The notes under the pieces were generated by a model. That model did no database searches, was not told the origin of the DNA, and saw only the letters and a list, made by a program, of their open reading frames with translations. The translations under genes were made by a program, and so were the position numbers. 64,000 nt of DNA from Geodermatophilus normandii (GTDB taxonomy: Bacteria > Actinomycetota > Actinomycetes > Mycobacteriales > Geodermatophilaceae): the NCBI RefSeq assembly GCF_003182485.1, contig NZ_QGTX01000001.1, positions 3,612,001-3,676,000 on the forward strand, read 5' to 3'. How positions within the stretch are numbered: the first letter of the stretch is position 1; each line of letters begins with the position of its first letter. Positions 8,275 through 16,951 of the stretch are shown piece after piece.

Positions 8275-8658
8275 GTGGCTGCCTTCTTCCTCCCGCGCGC
8301 GAGCGACGACGACCAGGCCGAGCGGCTCTACGAGGCCCTGGCCGAGTTCGCCGGCTGCGAGCCCGCGCCCCCCGGCCGGCGGGTGCAGGCCATCGCCTTC
8401 CGCCAGGACGGCGCCGCGTGGGTGGCCGAGGTGGGCCGCGAGCTGCACGGGCGGCGGACGACGACCACGCTGCGCCGCGGCGAGCTCCTCGAGCACACCG
8501 AGGAGCTCACCTCGACCGCCCGCGTGCTCGCCGTCTACCCCGGCACGCCCTTCCTGGTGGTCACCGACGCCCAGCCGATCACCGGCACGCCCTCGGAGTG
8601 GGCGAACCCCCTCTCGGTCGCCGAGCCCGACCGGGTGACCCTCTTCGACGCCCGCTGA
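8275..8658 (+). CDS. Hypothetical protein, 127 aa
   Basis: A strong GGAGGAGAGG ribosome site lies upstream of the GTG start and the frame has full GC3 bias. The protein is a compact mixed alpha/beta domain with paired strands (VQAIAFRQDGAAWVAEVG; RVLAVYPGTPFLVVT) and no membrane segment. No family recognised. The 243 bp before it hold no gene. Confidence 0.65.
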   Translation: MAAFFLPRASDDDQAERLYEALAEFAGCEPAPPGRRVQAIAFRQDGAAWVAEVGRELHGRRTTTTLRRGELLEHTEELTSTARVLAVYPGTPFLVVTDAQPITGTPSEWANPLSVAEPDRVTLFDAR

Positions 8659-8699
8659 GGCCGGCCGCTCCCCCTCACCGGCGGCGGCCCGGGGCGGGC

Positions 8700-9656
8700 T
8701 CAGCGCAGGGCACCCGGCGGGTGACGGCGGAAGTGCAGCCGGACGGCGGTGCCCGCGGGGCCGCTGCGGACGGCGGCGTCGTCGGCCAGGCTCCACGCCA
8801 GCCACATCCCCCGCGGGCCGGTCGCGGGGTCCGGCGGCACGTAGCCGAGCGTCTCGTCCGGCAGGCCGGGACCGCCGTCGGAGACCTCGACCACGAACGT
8901 GTCCCCCTCGGTCCAGGTGGCGAGCTCGGCGAACGCCGCGACGCGCAGCGCGTTGACCAGCAGCTCGTGGGCGGCCAGGACGACGTCGCCGAGCCGGGCC
9001 CGCCGGTCGCCGGGGACCGCGGCGCTGAGGGCGCGGCGTCCCTGCACCGGTGCGGTCACCGTGCCGACGACCGCGTCCGCCGGGCGCTCGGTCCAGGCGG
9101 GCTGGACCGAGCGCAGGAAGCCCGCCGGGTCCTCGTACGCCGGCCCGGGTGCCGGTGCGGTGCCGCCCCAGGTGAGCGGGTGGGACCGGTCGACGGCCGC
9201 GAGGACCTCGGCCGGCAGCCGGCGGGCGTCGTGCAGGCACAGGCTGTAGTAGGGCATCGCGTCGTAGCAGCGGTTGGCGACCGCCTCGTACCGGCTCCAC
9301 ACCCGGCCGTCCTCCCGGGCGAGCCAGGTCGGCTCGGCGGCCAGCCGCCAGCTGGGGGCGGTGGCGCGGAGGGCGCGCAGGTCGCGGTCGTAGGCCTGCA
9401 GCGTGCCGTGGCCGCCGCGCCACCACGTCTCCGCCGCGGCGAAGACGGTCAGCCGCCCGAGGTCGCTCCCGAGGTTCCCGGCCAGCAGGCCGCGGACCCG
9501 TTCCCCGGCGACGACGAGCACCGGCTCGTCCCGGCGGAACCCCTCGAGCACGAAGGGCACGACCCGCTCGACGAGCTCGTCGTCGGCGGAGAAGACGAAC
9601 CCCTCGTGCGCGAGGCGGGTGCCGTCCCAGTCGCCCGTCGGACGCAGCCGGGTCAC
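8700..9656 (-). CDS. MEDS-domain sensor with C-terminal anti-sigma-type ATPase domain
   Basis: 318 residues. Residues about 15-180 form a MEDS (DcmR-type sensory) domain: LVERVVPFVLEGFRRDEPVLVVAG and, later, CYDAMPYYSLCLHD. The C-terminal ~120 residues are an RsbW-like HATPase_c domain with an N box (HELLVNALR) and a G1-type DGGPGLPDE motif. Such proteins act as anti-sigma-factor or switch kinases in general stress and light/redox signalling. The start overlaps the stop of the upstream MEDS-STAS gene by 4 bp (GTGA), implying coupled translation and a partner pair. Confidence 0.85.
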   Translation of the reverse strand: MTRLRPTGDWDGTRLAHEGFVFSADDELVERVVPFVLEGFRRDEPVLVVAGERVRGLLAGNLGSDLGRLTVFAAAETWWRGGHGTLQAYDRDLRALRATAPSWRLAAEPTWLAREDGRVWSRYEAVANRCYDAMPYYSLCLHDARRLPAEVLAAVDRSHPLTWGGTAPAPGPAYEDPAGFLRSVQPAWTERPADAVVGTVTAPVQGRRALSAAVPGDRRARLGDVVLAAHELLVNALRVAAFAELATWTEGDTFVVEVSDGGPGLPDETLGYVPPDPATGPRGMWLAWSLADDAAVRSGPAGTAVRLHFRRHPPGALR

Positions 9657-10567
9657 GCCGGCTCCGGGCCGGAGGGGCCGGGGGCGGGGACGCCGAGGCC
9701 GAAGAGGTCGAGGCAGCGGCGCACGCCCCGGTGGGTGCCGGTCAGCCGCAGCGCGGTCCCCCGGCCGGCCAGCTCGCGCGTGGCGCCGTGCAGGGCACGC
9801 GCACCCGCGACGTCGAGGAAGGCGAGGTCGGACAGGTCGAGGACGACCTCGCGGGCGGGCCCCCCGGGGACACCGTGCCCCCCGGGGACACCGTGCTCCC
9901 CCGGGACACCGTGCACGCCCGCGACGTCGACGAGGGCGGTCGCCACGGACGCGGCCTCGCTGAGGTCCACCTCGCCGTGCAGGGACAGCACGGGTCCCCG
10001 CGCGGACAGGTGCGCCTGCGGCGGCCGGTCCCCGAGGGCCTGCACCGGGTGGAGGACGGCGACGGGCCCGAGGACGTCCGGCCCCACCGAGGCGTCGTAG
10101 AGGCACATCGCGGTCATGGGGACGGTGCCCATGAGCGCGTCGGCGAGCTGCTCGTAGGCGTGCAGCAGACGACGGCCGGACCGCCCGCCGTGCAGCAGCG
10201 CGGTGACGTCCGCGGCCACCCGCAGGCCGGTGCGCCCGGCGACGAGCGCGGCGTCCGTGGCGCCGCGGTAGCGCCGCACCTGCTCGACGGGGTCGAGCGC
10301 GGCGCCGGCCGAGTAGCAGTCGGCGGTGGCCTGGAGCTCCAGCCGGCCGTCGGCGAGCATCGCGTCGCGGTGCGGGAGTGCCGACACGGCCGCGAGGAGG
10401 GCGGGCCGCGAGGGACCGACGAGCAGCAGGTGCTCGCCGCGGCGGCGCCCCTCGTCGAGGAAGGGCACGACCGCTGCGGCGAGGTCGGCGCCACCGGTGA
10501 AGGACCGGCAGACGTGGTCCCCGGGTCGGAGGGCGGGGACCGCGTCCAGGCCCCGCGGGAGGGTCAC
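9653..10567 (-). CDS. MEDS-domain sensor with C-terminal STAS domain
   Basis: 304 residues. The N-terminal MEDS domain starts GDHVCRSFTG, a typical opening, continues VVPFLDEGRRRGEHLLLVG and ends near MTAMCLYDA. After a linker comes a STAS domain (LHGEVDLSEAASV; VVLDLSDLAFLDVAGARAL), the fold of anti-anti-sigma factors, with a Val/Ala region instead of the usual phosphorylated Ser. A triplicated 18-bp repeat (about 9860-9913) inserts a HGVPGG-like loop inside the STAS domain. With the downstream MEDS-ATPase it makes a plausible kinase/antagonist pair. The start is uncertain; GTG at 10585 is an alternative. Confidence 0.8.
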   Translation of the reverse strand: MTLPRGLDAVPALRPGDHVCRSFTGGADLAAAVVPFLDEGRRRGEHLLLVGPSRPALLAAVSALPHRDAMLADGRLELQATADCYSAGAALDPVEQVRRYRGATDAALVAGRTGLRVAADVTALLHGGRSGRRLLHAYEQLADALMGTVPMTAMCLYDASVGPDVLGPVAVLHPVQALGDRPPQAHLSARGPVLSLHGEVDLSEAASVATALVDVAGVHGVPGEHGVPGGHGVPGGPAREVVLDLSDLAFLDVAGARALHGATRELAGRGTALRLTGTHRGVRRCLDLFGLGVPAPGPSGPEPA

Positions 10568-10939
10568 ACCCGTGAAACTACCCACCGCGGGAGCCGGCGT
10601 CAGGAACCCGGAGCGACGGATCCTCCGCACCCGCCGCGCGGGCGCGGCCTCCCGGGCCGTCGCCAGGCCCAGCCCGGCGTCCCCGACCGTGCCGGTGACC
10701 GGGCTCCCGTCCGGCCGGACCGGCCCGGCGCCGGAGAGCCACGGCAGGTCCCCCGCGGTCACGTGGTTCCCGGCTGGGCTCCTCGGCTCCGGCAGCTCGA
10801 TGCCCGGGCCGGCCGGTCGCGCGTCGAGGTCCGTCCGCCGATGGTGGCCCTCCACCGCGTGCGCGGGGACTCCCGCCCCACCACGATGACCCCCGGCCGC
10901 GGGCGAGGGGCGCCGCAGCGGAGTCGGGAGGACGAGGAC
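10568..10939. other. Intergenic region between divergent MEDS and esterase genes
   Basis: 372 bp with no supportable gene on either strand. It presumably holds the two divergent promoters. No convincing -35/-10 pair or palindrome was seen. Confidence 0.4.
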
Positions 10940-12604
10940 GTGCCGGTGCTGACCAGACTGGGCGGGCTGCTCGCGGACGCGGCGCTGGGGCTGCCGCTGC
11001 GGGCGGTGCCGTACACCGTCGAGCGGGACGTCGCCGTCCCGATGCCCGACGGCGTGACGCTGCTCGGCGACCACTACCGCCCGGCGGGCGGGGGCGGCCC
11101 GCAGCCGGTCGTGCTCATCCGCCTCCCCTACGGCCGGGCCGGGGTGTTCGCGCACGCCTTCGCCGCCCCCTACGCCCGCCGCGGCTTCCAGGTGTTCGTC
11201 CAGTCCACCCGCGGCACCTTCGGCTCCGGCGGGCACTTCCGGCCGTTCACCACCGAGCACGAGGACGGCCTGGCCACCCTCGCCTGGGTGCGCGCGCAGC
11301 CGTGGTGCGACGGCCGGGTGGCGATGAGCGGCGGCAGCTACTTCGGGCACACCCAGTGGGCGATCGCCCCCTACGCCGACCCGCCGCTGGTCGCGGTCTC
11401 GCCGCACGTCACCGGCGCCCGCATCACCACCGCCTTCTACGACCACGGCGCCCCGGGGCTGGAGAACGCGCTGCGCTGGTCGGTGTCCATCGGCCGCCAG
11501 GAGGCCGGCGGACTCCCGGCGCCGCTGCAGCCGCCGGGCCTGCGGGCGCGGGTCGACCGCGCGCTGCGGATGCTGCCGCTGCAGGCGGCCGACACCGTCG
11601 CCGTCGGTGCGCCGGTCCCCTTCTGGCGCGACTTCACCGGCCACGCCGGGCCCGGCGACCCGTTCTGGAACGCCACCGACCACGACGACGCCGACCTGGG
11701 CCGCTTCCCGCCGGCCAGCATGGTCACCGGCTGGTGGGACCTGTTCGCCGCCGCCCAGCTCACCGACTACGCGCGCCTGCGCGCCGCCGGGGTCCCCGCC
11801 CGGATCACCGTCGGCCCGTGGCTGCACGGCGACCCGGGGGAGCTCAGGGAGATCGTCCGCAGCGACGTGCGCTGGCTGCGCCACCACCTGCACGGCGGCC
11901 CGGCGCCCACCGGCGCGCCGGTGCGGCTGTACCTGCAGCAGGCCGGCACGTGGCTGGAGTCGGAGACGTGGCCGCCGCCGGGCAGCTCCCCCGTGGCGCA
12001 CCACCTGCGGGCCGGCGGCGCCCTCACCGAGCAGCCGGAGACCGGGAACGCCGCCCCCAGCCGGTTCACCTACGACCCCGCCGACCCCACGCCCTCCATC
12101 GGCGGTCCCCTGCTGGAGCGGCCCGGCAAGCAGGCCGACAACGCCGCGGTCGAGGCCCGCGACGACGTCCTCGTCTTCACCGGCCCCGCGCTCCCCCGCG
12201 ACGTCGACGTCGTCGGGCACGTCCGCGCCCGCGTGCACGTCCGCACCGAGCTCGAGCACGCCGACCTGTTCGTCCGGCTCTGCGACGTCGACCCCGCGGG
12301 GGTGTCGCGCAACGTCGTCGACGGCGTCCGGCGGCTGGACCCGCGCACCGTCCCGGCCGACGACGTCACCGTGGGCGGGGACGGCGTCCTGGCCGTCGAC
12401 GTCGAGCTGTTCCCCACCGCCTACCGCTTCCGGGCCGGGCACCGGCTGCGCGTGCAGGTGTCCGGCGGGGCCTTCCCGCGCTTCGCCCGCAACCTGGGCA
12501 CCGGCGAGCCGTTCGCGACGGGCGGCGCCGGCCGCCCGTGCCGGTTCCAGGTGCTCCACGACGCCGCGCACCCGTCCCGCCTGGAGCTGCCGGTGCTGCG
12601 CTGA
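10940..12604 (+). CDS. CocE/NonD-family hydrolase (X-Pro dipeptidyl-peptidase-like)
   Basis: 554 residues, the normal length. The N-terminal alpha/beta hydrolase half has PDGVTLLGDHYRP, the nucleophile motif MSGGSYFG (Ser near residue 135) and ITVGPWLHG carrying the probable catalytic His. The C-terminal ~230 residues form the jelly-roll domain of the family (DVDVVGHVRARVHV; FRAGHRLRVQVSGGAFPRF). Members cleave esters, amides or X-Pro peptides. GTG at 10940 has GGGAGG eight bases upstream. It converges on the Liv operon across a shared terminator. Confidence 0.9.
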   Translation: MPVLTRLGGLLADAALGLPLRAVPYTVERDVAVPMPDGVTLLGDHYRPAGGGGPQPVVLIRLPYGRAGVFAHAFAAPYARRGFQVFVQSTRGTFGSGGHFRPFTTEHEDGLATLAWVRAQPWCDGRVAMSGGSYFGHTQWAIAPYADPPLVAVSPHVTGARITTAFYDHGAPGLENALRWSVSIGRQEAGGLPAPLQPPGLRARVDRALRMLPLQAADTVAVGAPVPFWRDFTGHAGPGDPFWNATDHDDADLGRFPPASMVTGWWDLFAAAQLTDYARLRAAGVPARITVGPWLHGDPGELREIVRSDVRWLRHHLHGGPAPTGAPVRLYLQQAGTWLESETWPPPGSSPVAHHLRAGGALTEQPETGNAAPSRFTYDPADPTPSIGGPLLERPGKQADNAAVEARDDVLVFTGPALPRDVDVVGHVRARVHVRTELEHADLFVRLCDVDPAGVSRNVVDGVRRLDPRTVPADDVTVGGDGVLAVDVELFPTAYRFRAGHRLRVQVSGGAFPRFARNLGTGEPFATGGAGRPCRFQVLHDAAHPSRLELPVLR

Positions 12605-12612
12605 GCACGCGA

Positions 12613-12644
12613 CCGGCGCCCCCTCCGGGAGGAGGGGGCGCCGG
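12613..12644. terminator. Bidirectional terminator between converging genes
   Basis: A perfect 14-bp stem (CCGGCGCCCCCTCC and its complement) with a 4-nt loop lies between the esterase stop and the stop of the Liv binding-protein gene. Confidence 0.8.
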
Positions 12645-12683
12645 CCGGGGTGGTGCCGCAACGGCGACCCTGCGGGGAGGTCC

Positions 12684-13931
12684 TTACCCGGCGAGGTCGG
12701 CGGCGAGCTCGCCCTCGAAGGCCTCCTGGACGACCTCGGCGCCACCGGGCGCGTCGGCCGGCCGGAGGATGATGCTCTCCGTGCTCGGCGAGACCCCGGT
12801 CTCGAAGCCCGTGAGCGGCACGAGCAGGCCGCCGGTGTCGACGTCGGACAGCTCGCCGAACGCGGCGAGGACGCCCTCGCGGGTCAGGTCACCGCTCTCG
12901 CAGGCCGCGTCGAGCACCTGGTTCATGACGTCGCCCATGGCGTACCCGAAGATCGCGCCGAAGCTCGGCGTGGTGTTCGGGTAGGCCGCCTGGTACTGCT
13001 CGAGCAGCTCGGGCTGGGAGGCCCACGCCGTGACCGGCGAGGACACGTACAGGTGGTCCTTGAGCCACTGCGCCGAGGGGCCCTGCAGCAGGCCCGGCGC
13101 GAAGACGGGGTTGCTGCCGAGGATCGGCACGTCGAGACCGGCCGACTGGGCCACCGCGGCCACCGAGGCGGTCTGCCCCGGCGCGACGGTCAGCACGATG
13201 GCGTCCACGCCCTCCGCGGCGAACTGGGTGACCTGCGCGGACATGTCCTGGTCGGTGGACTTGATCTGCGTCTCGATCAGGTTCAGGCCCCGGGCCTCGG
13301 CGACGGCGCGGGAGCCGGCCAGGCCGTTCTCGCCGTACTCGCCCTCGAAGTAGATGTGCCCGACGGTGGCCCCGTCCTGCAGCAGGCCCTGGTCGAACAG
13401 GTACTGGTAGCCGTTGGCGATCTCCACGTCGTAGGTGGCGCCGAGGACGCCGGTGCCGGGGATCTCGGTGAGGGTCCGGGCCCAGGCCGACGGGAAGTTG
13501 ACGATCGAGTCGCTCTCGTAGTCGCCGGCCAGCGCGGTGTTGATCGGCGAGCCGATCGTCTGCTGCATCGCCAGGATGTTGGGCTCCATGCCGCTGTAGA
13601 GCTGCACACCCGTCTGCGGCACGTAGCCGGTGTCCTGGACCTCGAGCTCGACGTCGTAGGTGTCGCAGACCTGGTTGTCCTCCCAGTACAGCGTGTTGCC
13701 GTTGGTGATGTCGGTGCCCAGGGAGGCGAAGACGCCGGTGAAGTCGGTGAGCACTCCCAGCCGGATCGTGGTGCCCTCGACGCCGACGTCGGTGGTGACG
13801 TCACCGCCCTCGCTCCCCCCGCCGCCACCGCCGCCGCTGCTCTCCGGCGCCTTCGTGCTGCAGCCGCTCACCGCCACGACGGCGGCGGCGGCCAGGACGG
13901 TGGCCCCCCGTAGACGCGTTCCAGCTCTCAT
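12684..13931 (-). CDS. Branched-chain amino-acid-type ABC transporter substrate-binding lipoprotein
   Basis: 415 residues. The signal sequence ends in a lipobox (VAVSGCS, Cys about 24), so the protein is lipid-anchored outside the membrane. A Gly/Ser linker follows, then a Peripla_BP_6 (LivJ-type) fold: IRLGVLTDFTGVF, GHIYFEGEYGENGLAG, VDAIVLTVAPGQTASV. Type I fold proteins bind amino acids, amides, short acids or aromatics, so leucine is only one option. It is the last gene of a five-gene operon and overlaps the permease stop/start by 4 bp. Confidence 0.9.
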   Translation of the reverse strand: MRAGTRLRGATVLAAAAVVAVSGCSTKAPESSGGGGGGGSEGGDVTTDVGVEGTTIRLGVLTDFTGVFASLGTDITNGNTLYWEDNQVCDTYDVELEVQDTGYVPQTGVQLYSGMEPNILAMQQTIGSPINTALAGDYESDSIVNFPSAWARTLTEIPGTGVLGATYDVEIANGYQYLFDQGLLQDGATVGHIYFEGEYGENGLAGSRAVAEARGLNLIETQIKSTDQDMSAQVTQFAAEGVDAIVLTVAPGQTASVAAVAQSAGLDVPILGSNPVFAPGLLQGPSAQWLKDHLYVSSPVTAWASQPELLEQYQAAYPNTTPSFGAIFGYAMGDVMNQVLDAACESGDLTREGVLAAFGELSDVDTGGLLVPLTGFETGVSPSTESIILRPADAPGGAEVVQEAFEGELAADLAG

Positions 13932-15166
13932 CTGCTGCTGCTCCCTCGTGACGGTGGATCGGACGGTGCGGGGACGGTCGTGCCGGACGCCGAGTCCGTG
14001 GGGGCCCTCGGGGATCCGCGGCCGGAGGGGCGGCCCCGGCGGCGGAAGCGGGTGGCGAGCCCGGCCAGGCCGCCGGGCTCGAAGAGGACGACGAGGATGA
14101 TCGCCAGGCCGAAGAGGTAGCGGGCGGCGATGCCGGCCGCGACGCCGCCCTCGCCGGGCGCGCTGACCAGCGGCAGCACGTCGGCGAACTGCTGGAACAC
14201 CAGCGGCAGCGCGGTGACGAACGCCGCGCCCAGCGCCGCGCCGGCCACCGAGCCGAGACCGCCCAGCACGATCATCGCCAGGTAGAGGATCGACACGGTC
14301 AGGCCGAAGGACTCCGGCGCGATGCTGCCGATCGACAGCCCGTACATCACCCCGGACAGCCCCGCGTACATCGAGCTGACCAGGAAGACCCGCGCCTTGT
14401 AGGCCTGCACGTTGACGCCCATGACCGAGGCGGCGACCTCGCTGTCGCGCAGCGTCTGCAGCGCCCGGCCGGGCCGGCTGCGCAGCAGGTTGCGGGCGAA
14501 CAGGTAGGCGGCCAGCGCCAGGACGATGCCCAGGTACCAGAGCCGCTCGGCCTCCCGGAAGGGGACGCCGAGGACGAACAGCTGCGGGTCGTCGTTGCCG
14601 AAGGAGAAGCCGAACAGGGAGAACTCCGGCACCGAGCGGCCGTTGAACCCGCCGGTCACCGGCGTCCAGGTGTTGAGCACGTGGACGCCGATGAACACCA
14701 GGCCGAGCGAGGCGACGCCCAGGTAGATGCCCCGCAGCCGGGCGGCGATCGGGCTGAACAGCAGCCCGGCCAGACCCGCGAGCAGGACGCCGACGACCAT
14801 GCCCACGATCGGCGGGAGCTCCAGGCCCCGCAGCGCCGCCCGGGTGCCCAGGCCCCCGGACTCCCCGGAGACGAACGTGTAGCTGACCGCGCCGACGGCG
14901 AGGAAGAACGCGTGCGCCAGCGACAGCTGCCCGGTGGTGCCGACGAGGAGGTTCAGGCCGATGGCGCCGACGATCGCGCCGGCGACGGCGAAGCCGGTGC
15001 GCAGCCAGAACTCCTCCACGTACAGCGGGAGGACGAGCAGCACGACGAGCAGGGCGAGCAGCAGCAGCGGCTTGAGGAAGCGGGCCGGGGAGCGCCGGGC
15101 CGCCGACCCGGACGCCGCCGGGCTGCGGCGGGAGGCGCCGGCCGGCGCGGACAGGGTGTCAGACAC
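13928..15166 (-). CDS. livM: LivM-type branched-chain amino-acid ABC permease
   Basis: 412 residues with about ten membrane helices after a ~30-residue Ser/Ala/Arg-rich N-terminus. Family landmarks are GLNLLVGTTGQLSLAHAFF, RGIYLGVASLGLVFI and the cytosolic ATPase-contact segment RDSEVAASVMGVNVQAYKARVF. The Pro/Ser/Arg-rich C-terminal tail is longer than usual. It pairs with the LivH-type permease, whose stop lies 8 bp inside this gene's start region. The role is solute import driven by the two ATPases upstream in the operon. Confidence 0.9.
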   Translation of the reverse strand: MSDTLSAPAGASRRSPAASGSAARRSPARFLKPLLLLALLVVLLVLPLYVEEFWLRTGFAVAGAIVGAIGLNLLVGTTGQLSLAHAFFLAVGAVSYTFVSGESGGLGTRAALRGLELPPIVGMVVGVLLAGLAGLLFSPIAARLRGIYLGVASLGLVFIGVHVLNTWTPVTGGFNGRSVPEFSLFGFSFGNDDPQLFVLGVPFREAERLWYLGIVLALAAYLFARNLLRSRPGRALQTLRDSEVAASVMGVNVQAYKARVFLVSSMYAGLSGVMYGLSIGSIAPESFGLTVSILYLAMIVLGGLGSVAGAALGAAFVTALPLVFQQFADVLPLVSAPGEGGVAAGIAARYLFGLAIILVVLFEPGGLAGLATRFRRRGRPSGRGSPRAPTDSASGTTVPAPSDPPSRGSSSR

Positions 15167-16049
15167 GTGTCAGCTCCTTGGTCCCGAACAGGCCGGAGGG
15201 CCGGACCAGCAGCACGACGATCATCACGACGTAGGGCGCGACCTCGCCGAAGCCGCGGCCCAGGAAGGACAGCTGCTCCTGGTAGCCGGCGGCGAGCGCC
15301 TCGGTGATCCCGATGAGCAGCCCGCCGACCAGAGCGCCGCCGGTGGAGTCCAGGCCGCCGAGGATCGCCGCCGGGAAGGCGCGCAGCGCGACGGTGTAGG
15401 CGGCCGCGCTGACGCCCGGCGTGGGAGCGCCGACGAGGAACAGCGCCGCCACCGCGGCCAGCACGCCCGCGACGATCCAGGCCAGCGCCGACACCCGGCC
15501 CTGCCGGATGCCCATGAGCGCCGCGGCCTCCCCGTCCTCGGCCGAGGCGCGCATCGCCACGCCCCAGCTGGAGTACTTGAACGCGACGAAGAAGGCGACG
15601 ATGAGCACCCCGGCCACGCCCATGGCGATCAGCCGGTTCTCGCTGATGCCGACCCCGCCGATGCGGACGGAGTCCCCGCCCCAGGGGTGCGGGATGTTGA
15701 GGATGTCCGGGCCGATCTGCCGGATCAGCTCGGTGAGCAGGATGATGTCGACGCCGATGGTCACGATCGCCAGGCTGATCACCGGGGCCCCGCGCAGCCG
15801 GTTGATGATCAGCCGCTCGACGAGGAACGCCGCCAGCGCGGTGAGCAGGACCCCGACCAGCACGGCGGGCAGGAAGCCGAGCGGGTCGGCCAGCCGGGCG
15901 ATCGCGTAGGCGCCGAGCAGCAGCAGCGACCCATGGGTGAAGCTGACGACCTCGCTGGCCTTGAAGATGATCACGAAGCCCAGGGCGATGAGCGCGTAGA
16001 TCGCGCCCAGCGAGATCCCGTTGAGCAGCAGGGACAGGAACTGGGTCAC
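15159..16049 (-). CDS. livH: LivH-type branched-chain amino-acid ABC permease
   Basis: 296 residues, about eight membrane helices. The opening FLSLLLNGISLGAIYALIAL and the contact loop RASAEDGEAAALMGI are typical LivH signatures. The GTG start overlaps the stop of the ATPase gene (GTGA). It forms the permease heterodimer with the next gene. Confidence 0.92.
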   Translation of the reverse strand: MTQFLSLLLNGISLGAIYALIALGFVIIFKASEVVSFTHGSLLLLGAYAIARLADPLGFLPAVLVGVLLTALAAFLVERLIINRLRGAPVISLAIVTIGVDIILLTELIRQIGPDILNIPHPWGGDSVRIGGVGISENRLIAMGVAGVLIVAFFVAFKYSSWGVAMRASAEDGEAAALMGIRQGRVSALAWIVAGVLAAVAALFLVGAPTPGVSAAAYTVALRAFPAAILGGLDSTGGALVGGLLIGITEALAAGYQEQLSFLGRGFGEVAPYVVMIVVLLVRPSGLFGTKELTRV

Positions 16050-16951
16050 GAGCGGTTCCCCGGGGTCTCGGTGGGATGGGCCGTGCCGTCCGGGCCGGGA
16101 GCACCCGAGGCGGCGGCCACGGCGTCGGCGGGGTTGTCCTCGGTGCCCGAGCCCAGGTAGGCGCGGATGACCTCGGGATCGGACTGCACCTGGGCAGGGG
16201 TGCCGTCGGCGATGCGGCGGCCGAAGTCGAGGACGGTCACCCGGTCGGCCAGCGACATGACCATCCCCATGTCGTGCTCGACGAGGACGACGGTGATCCC
16301 CAGTGCCGAGCGGATCTCCCGGATGGCGTCGGCCATGCGGGCGGTCTCCTGGGCGTTCATGCCGGCCACCGGCTCGTCGAGCAGCAGCAGCCGCGGCTCG
16401 ATGCACAGCGCCCGGGCCACCTCGACCCGCTTCTGGTCGCCGTAGGACAGCACGCCCACCGGGGTGTGCAGCTTGTCCCCGAGGTCGAGGAACTCGGCGA
16501 TCTCCCGGATCCGCTCGCCGTGGACCTTCCCCTCGCGGGTGGCCCGCGGCAGGCGCAGCCCGGAGGAGAGGAACCCGGCCTTCGTCAGGTGGTGGCGGCC
16601 GAGCATCAGGTTCTCGGCGACGGTCTGCGCGCCCGACAGCGCGATGTTCTGGAAGGCGCGCGCCACGCCGACGCCGGCGATCTGGAACGGCCGCATGGCG
16701 CTGAGCACCGCGTCGCCGAAGCGGACCTCGCCCTCGGTGGCCCGGTAGACGCCGGAGAGGACGTTGAACAGCGTCGACTTGCCGGCGCCGTTGGGCCCGA
16801 TGACCGCGTGGATCGAGCCCGGCGCGACGGTGAAGGACACGTCGTTGAGCGCCTTGATCGCGCCGAAGGCGACGCTCACGGACTCGACCTCGACCGGCGG
16901 GACGTCGTCCCGGGTGGTCGAGGCGGTCGCCGGGGCGGTCACGCCGTCCAC
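16046..16951 (-). CDS. livG: LivG-type ABC transporter ATP-binding protein
   Basis: 301 residues. Walker A GPNGAGKST (about residue 53), Q-loop in ARAFQNIALS, signature LSYGDQKRVEVARAL and Walker B LLLLDEPVAG are all intact, and the long ATPase insert typical of LivG is present. The signature is LSYGDQ, as in many LivG proteins. A ~30-residue acidic/Ala C-terminal tail is extra. The start overlaps the LivF gene by 13 bp, so translation is probably coupled. Confidence 0.92.
   Translation of the reverse strand: MDGVTAPATASTTRDDVPPVEVESVSVAFGAIKALNDVSFTVAPGSIHAVIGPNGAGKSTLFNVLSGVYRATEGEVRFGDAVLSAMRPFQIAGVGVARAFQNIALSGAQTVAENLMLGRHHLTKAGFLSSGLRLPRATREGKVHGERIREIAEFLDLGDKLHTPVGVLSYGDQKRVEVARALCIEPRLLLLDEPVAGMNAQETARMADAIREIRSALGITVVLVEHDMGMVMSLADRVTVLDFGRRIADGTPAQVQSDPEVIRAYLGSGTEDNPADAVAAASGAPGPDGTAHPTETPGNRS

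Noticed and set aside
6048..10100. A 1350-codon open frame on the plus strand
   Set aside because: It runs through well-supported genes in other frames and is Arg/Pro-rich nonsense; a high-GC shadow apart from its TetR N-terminal part.
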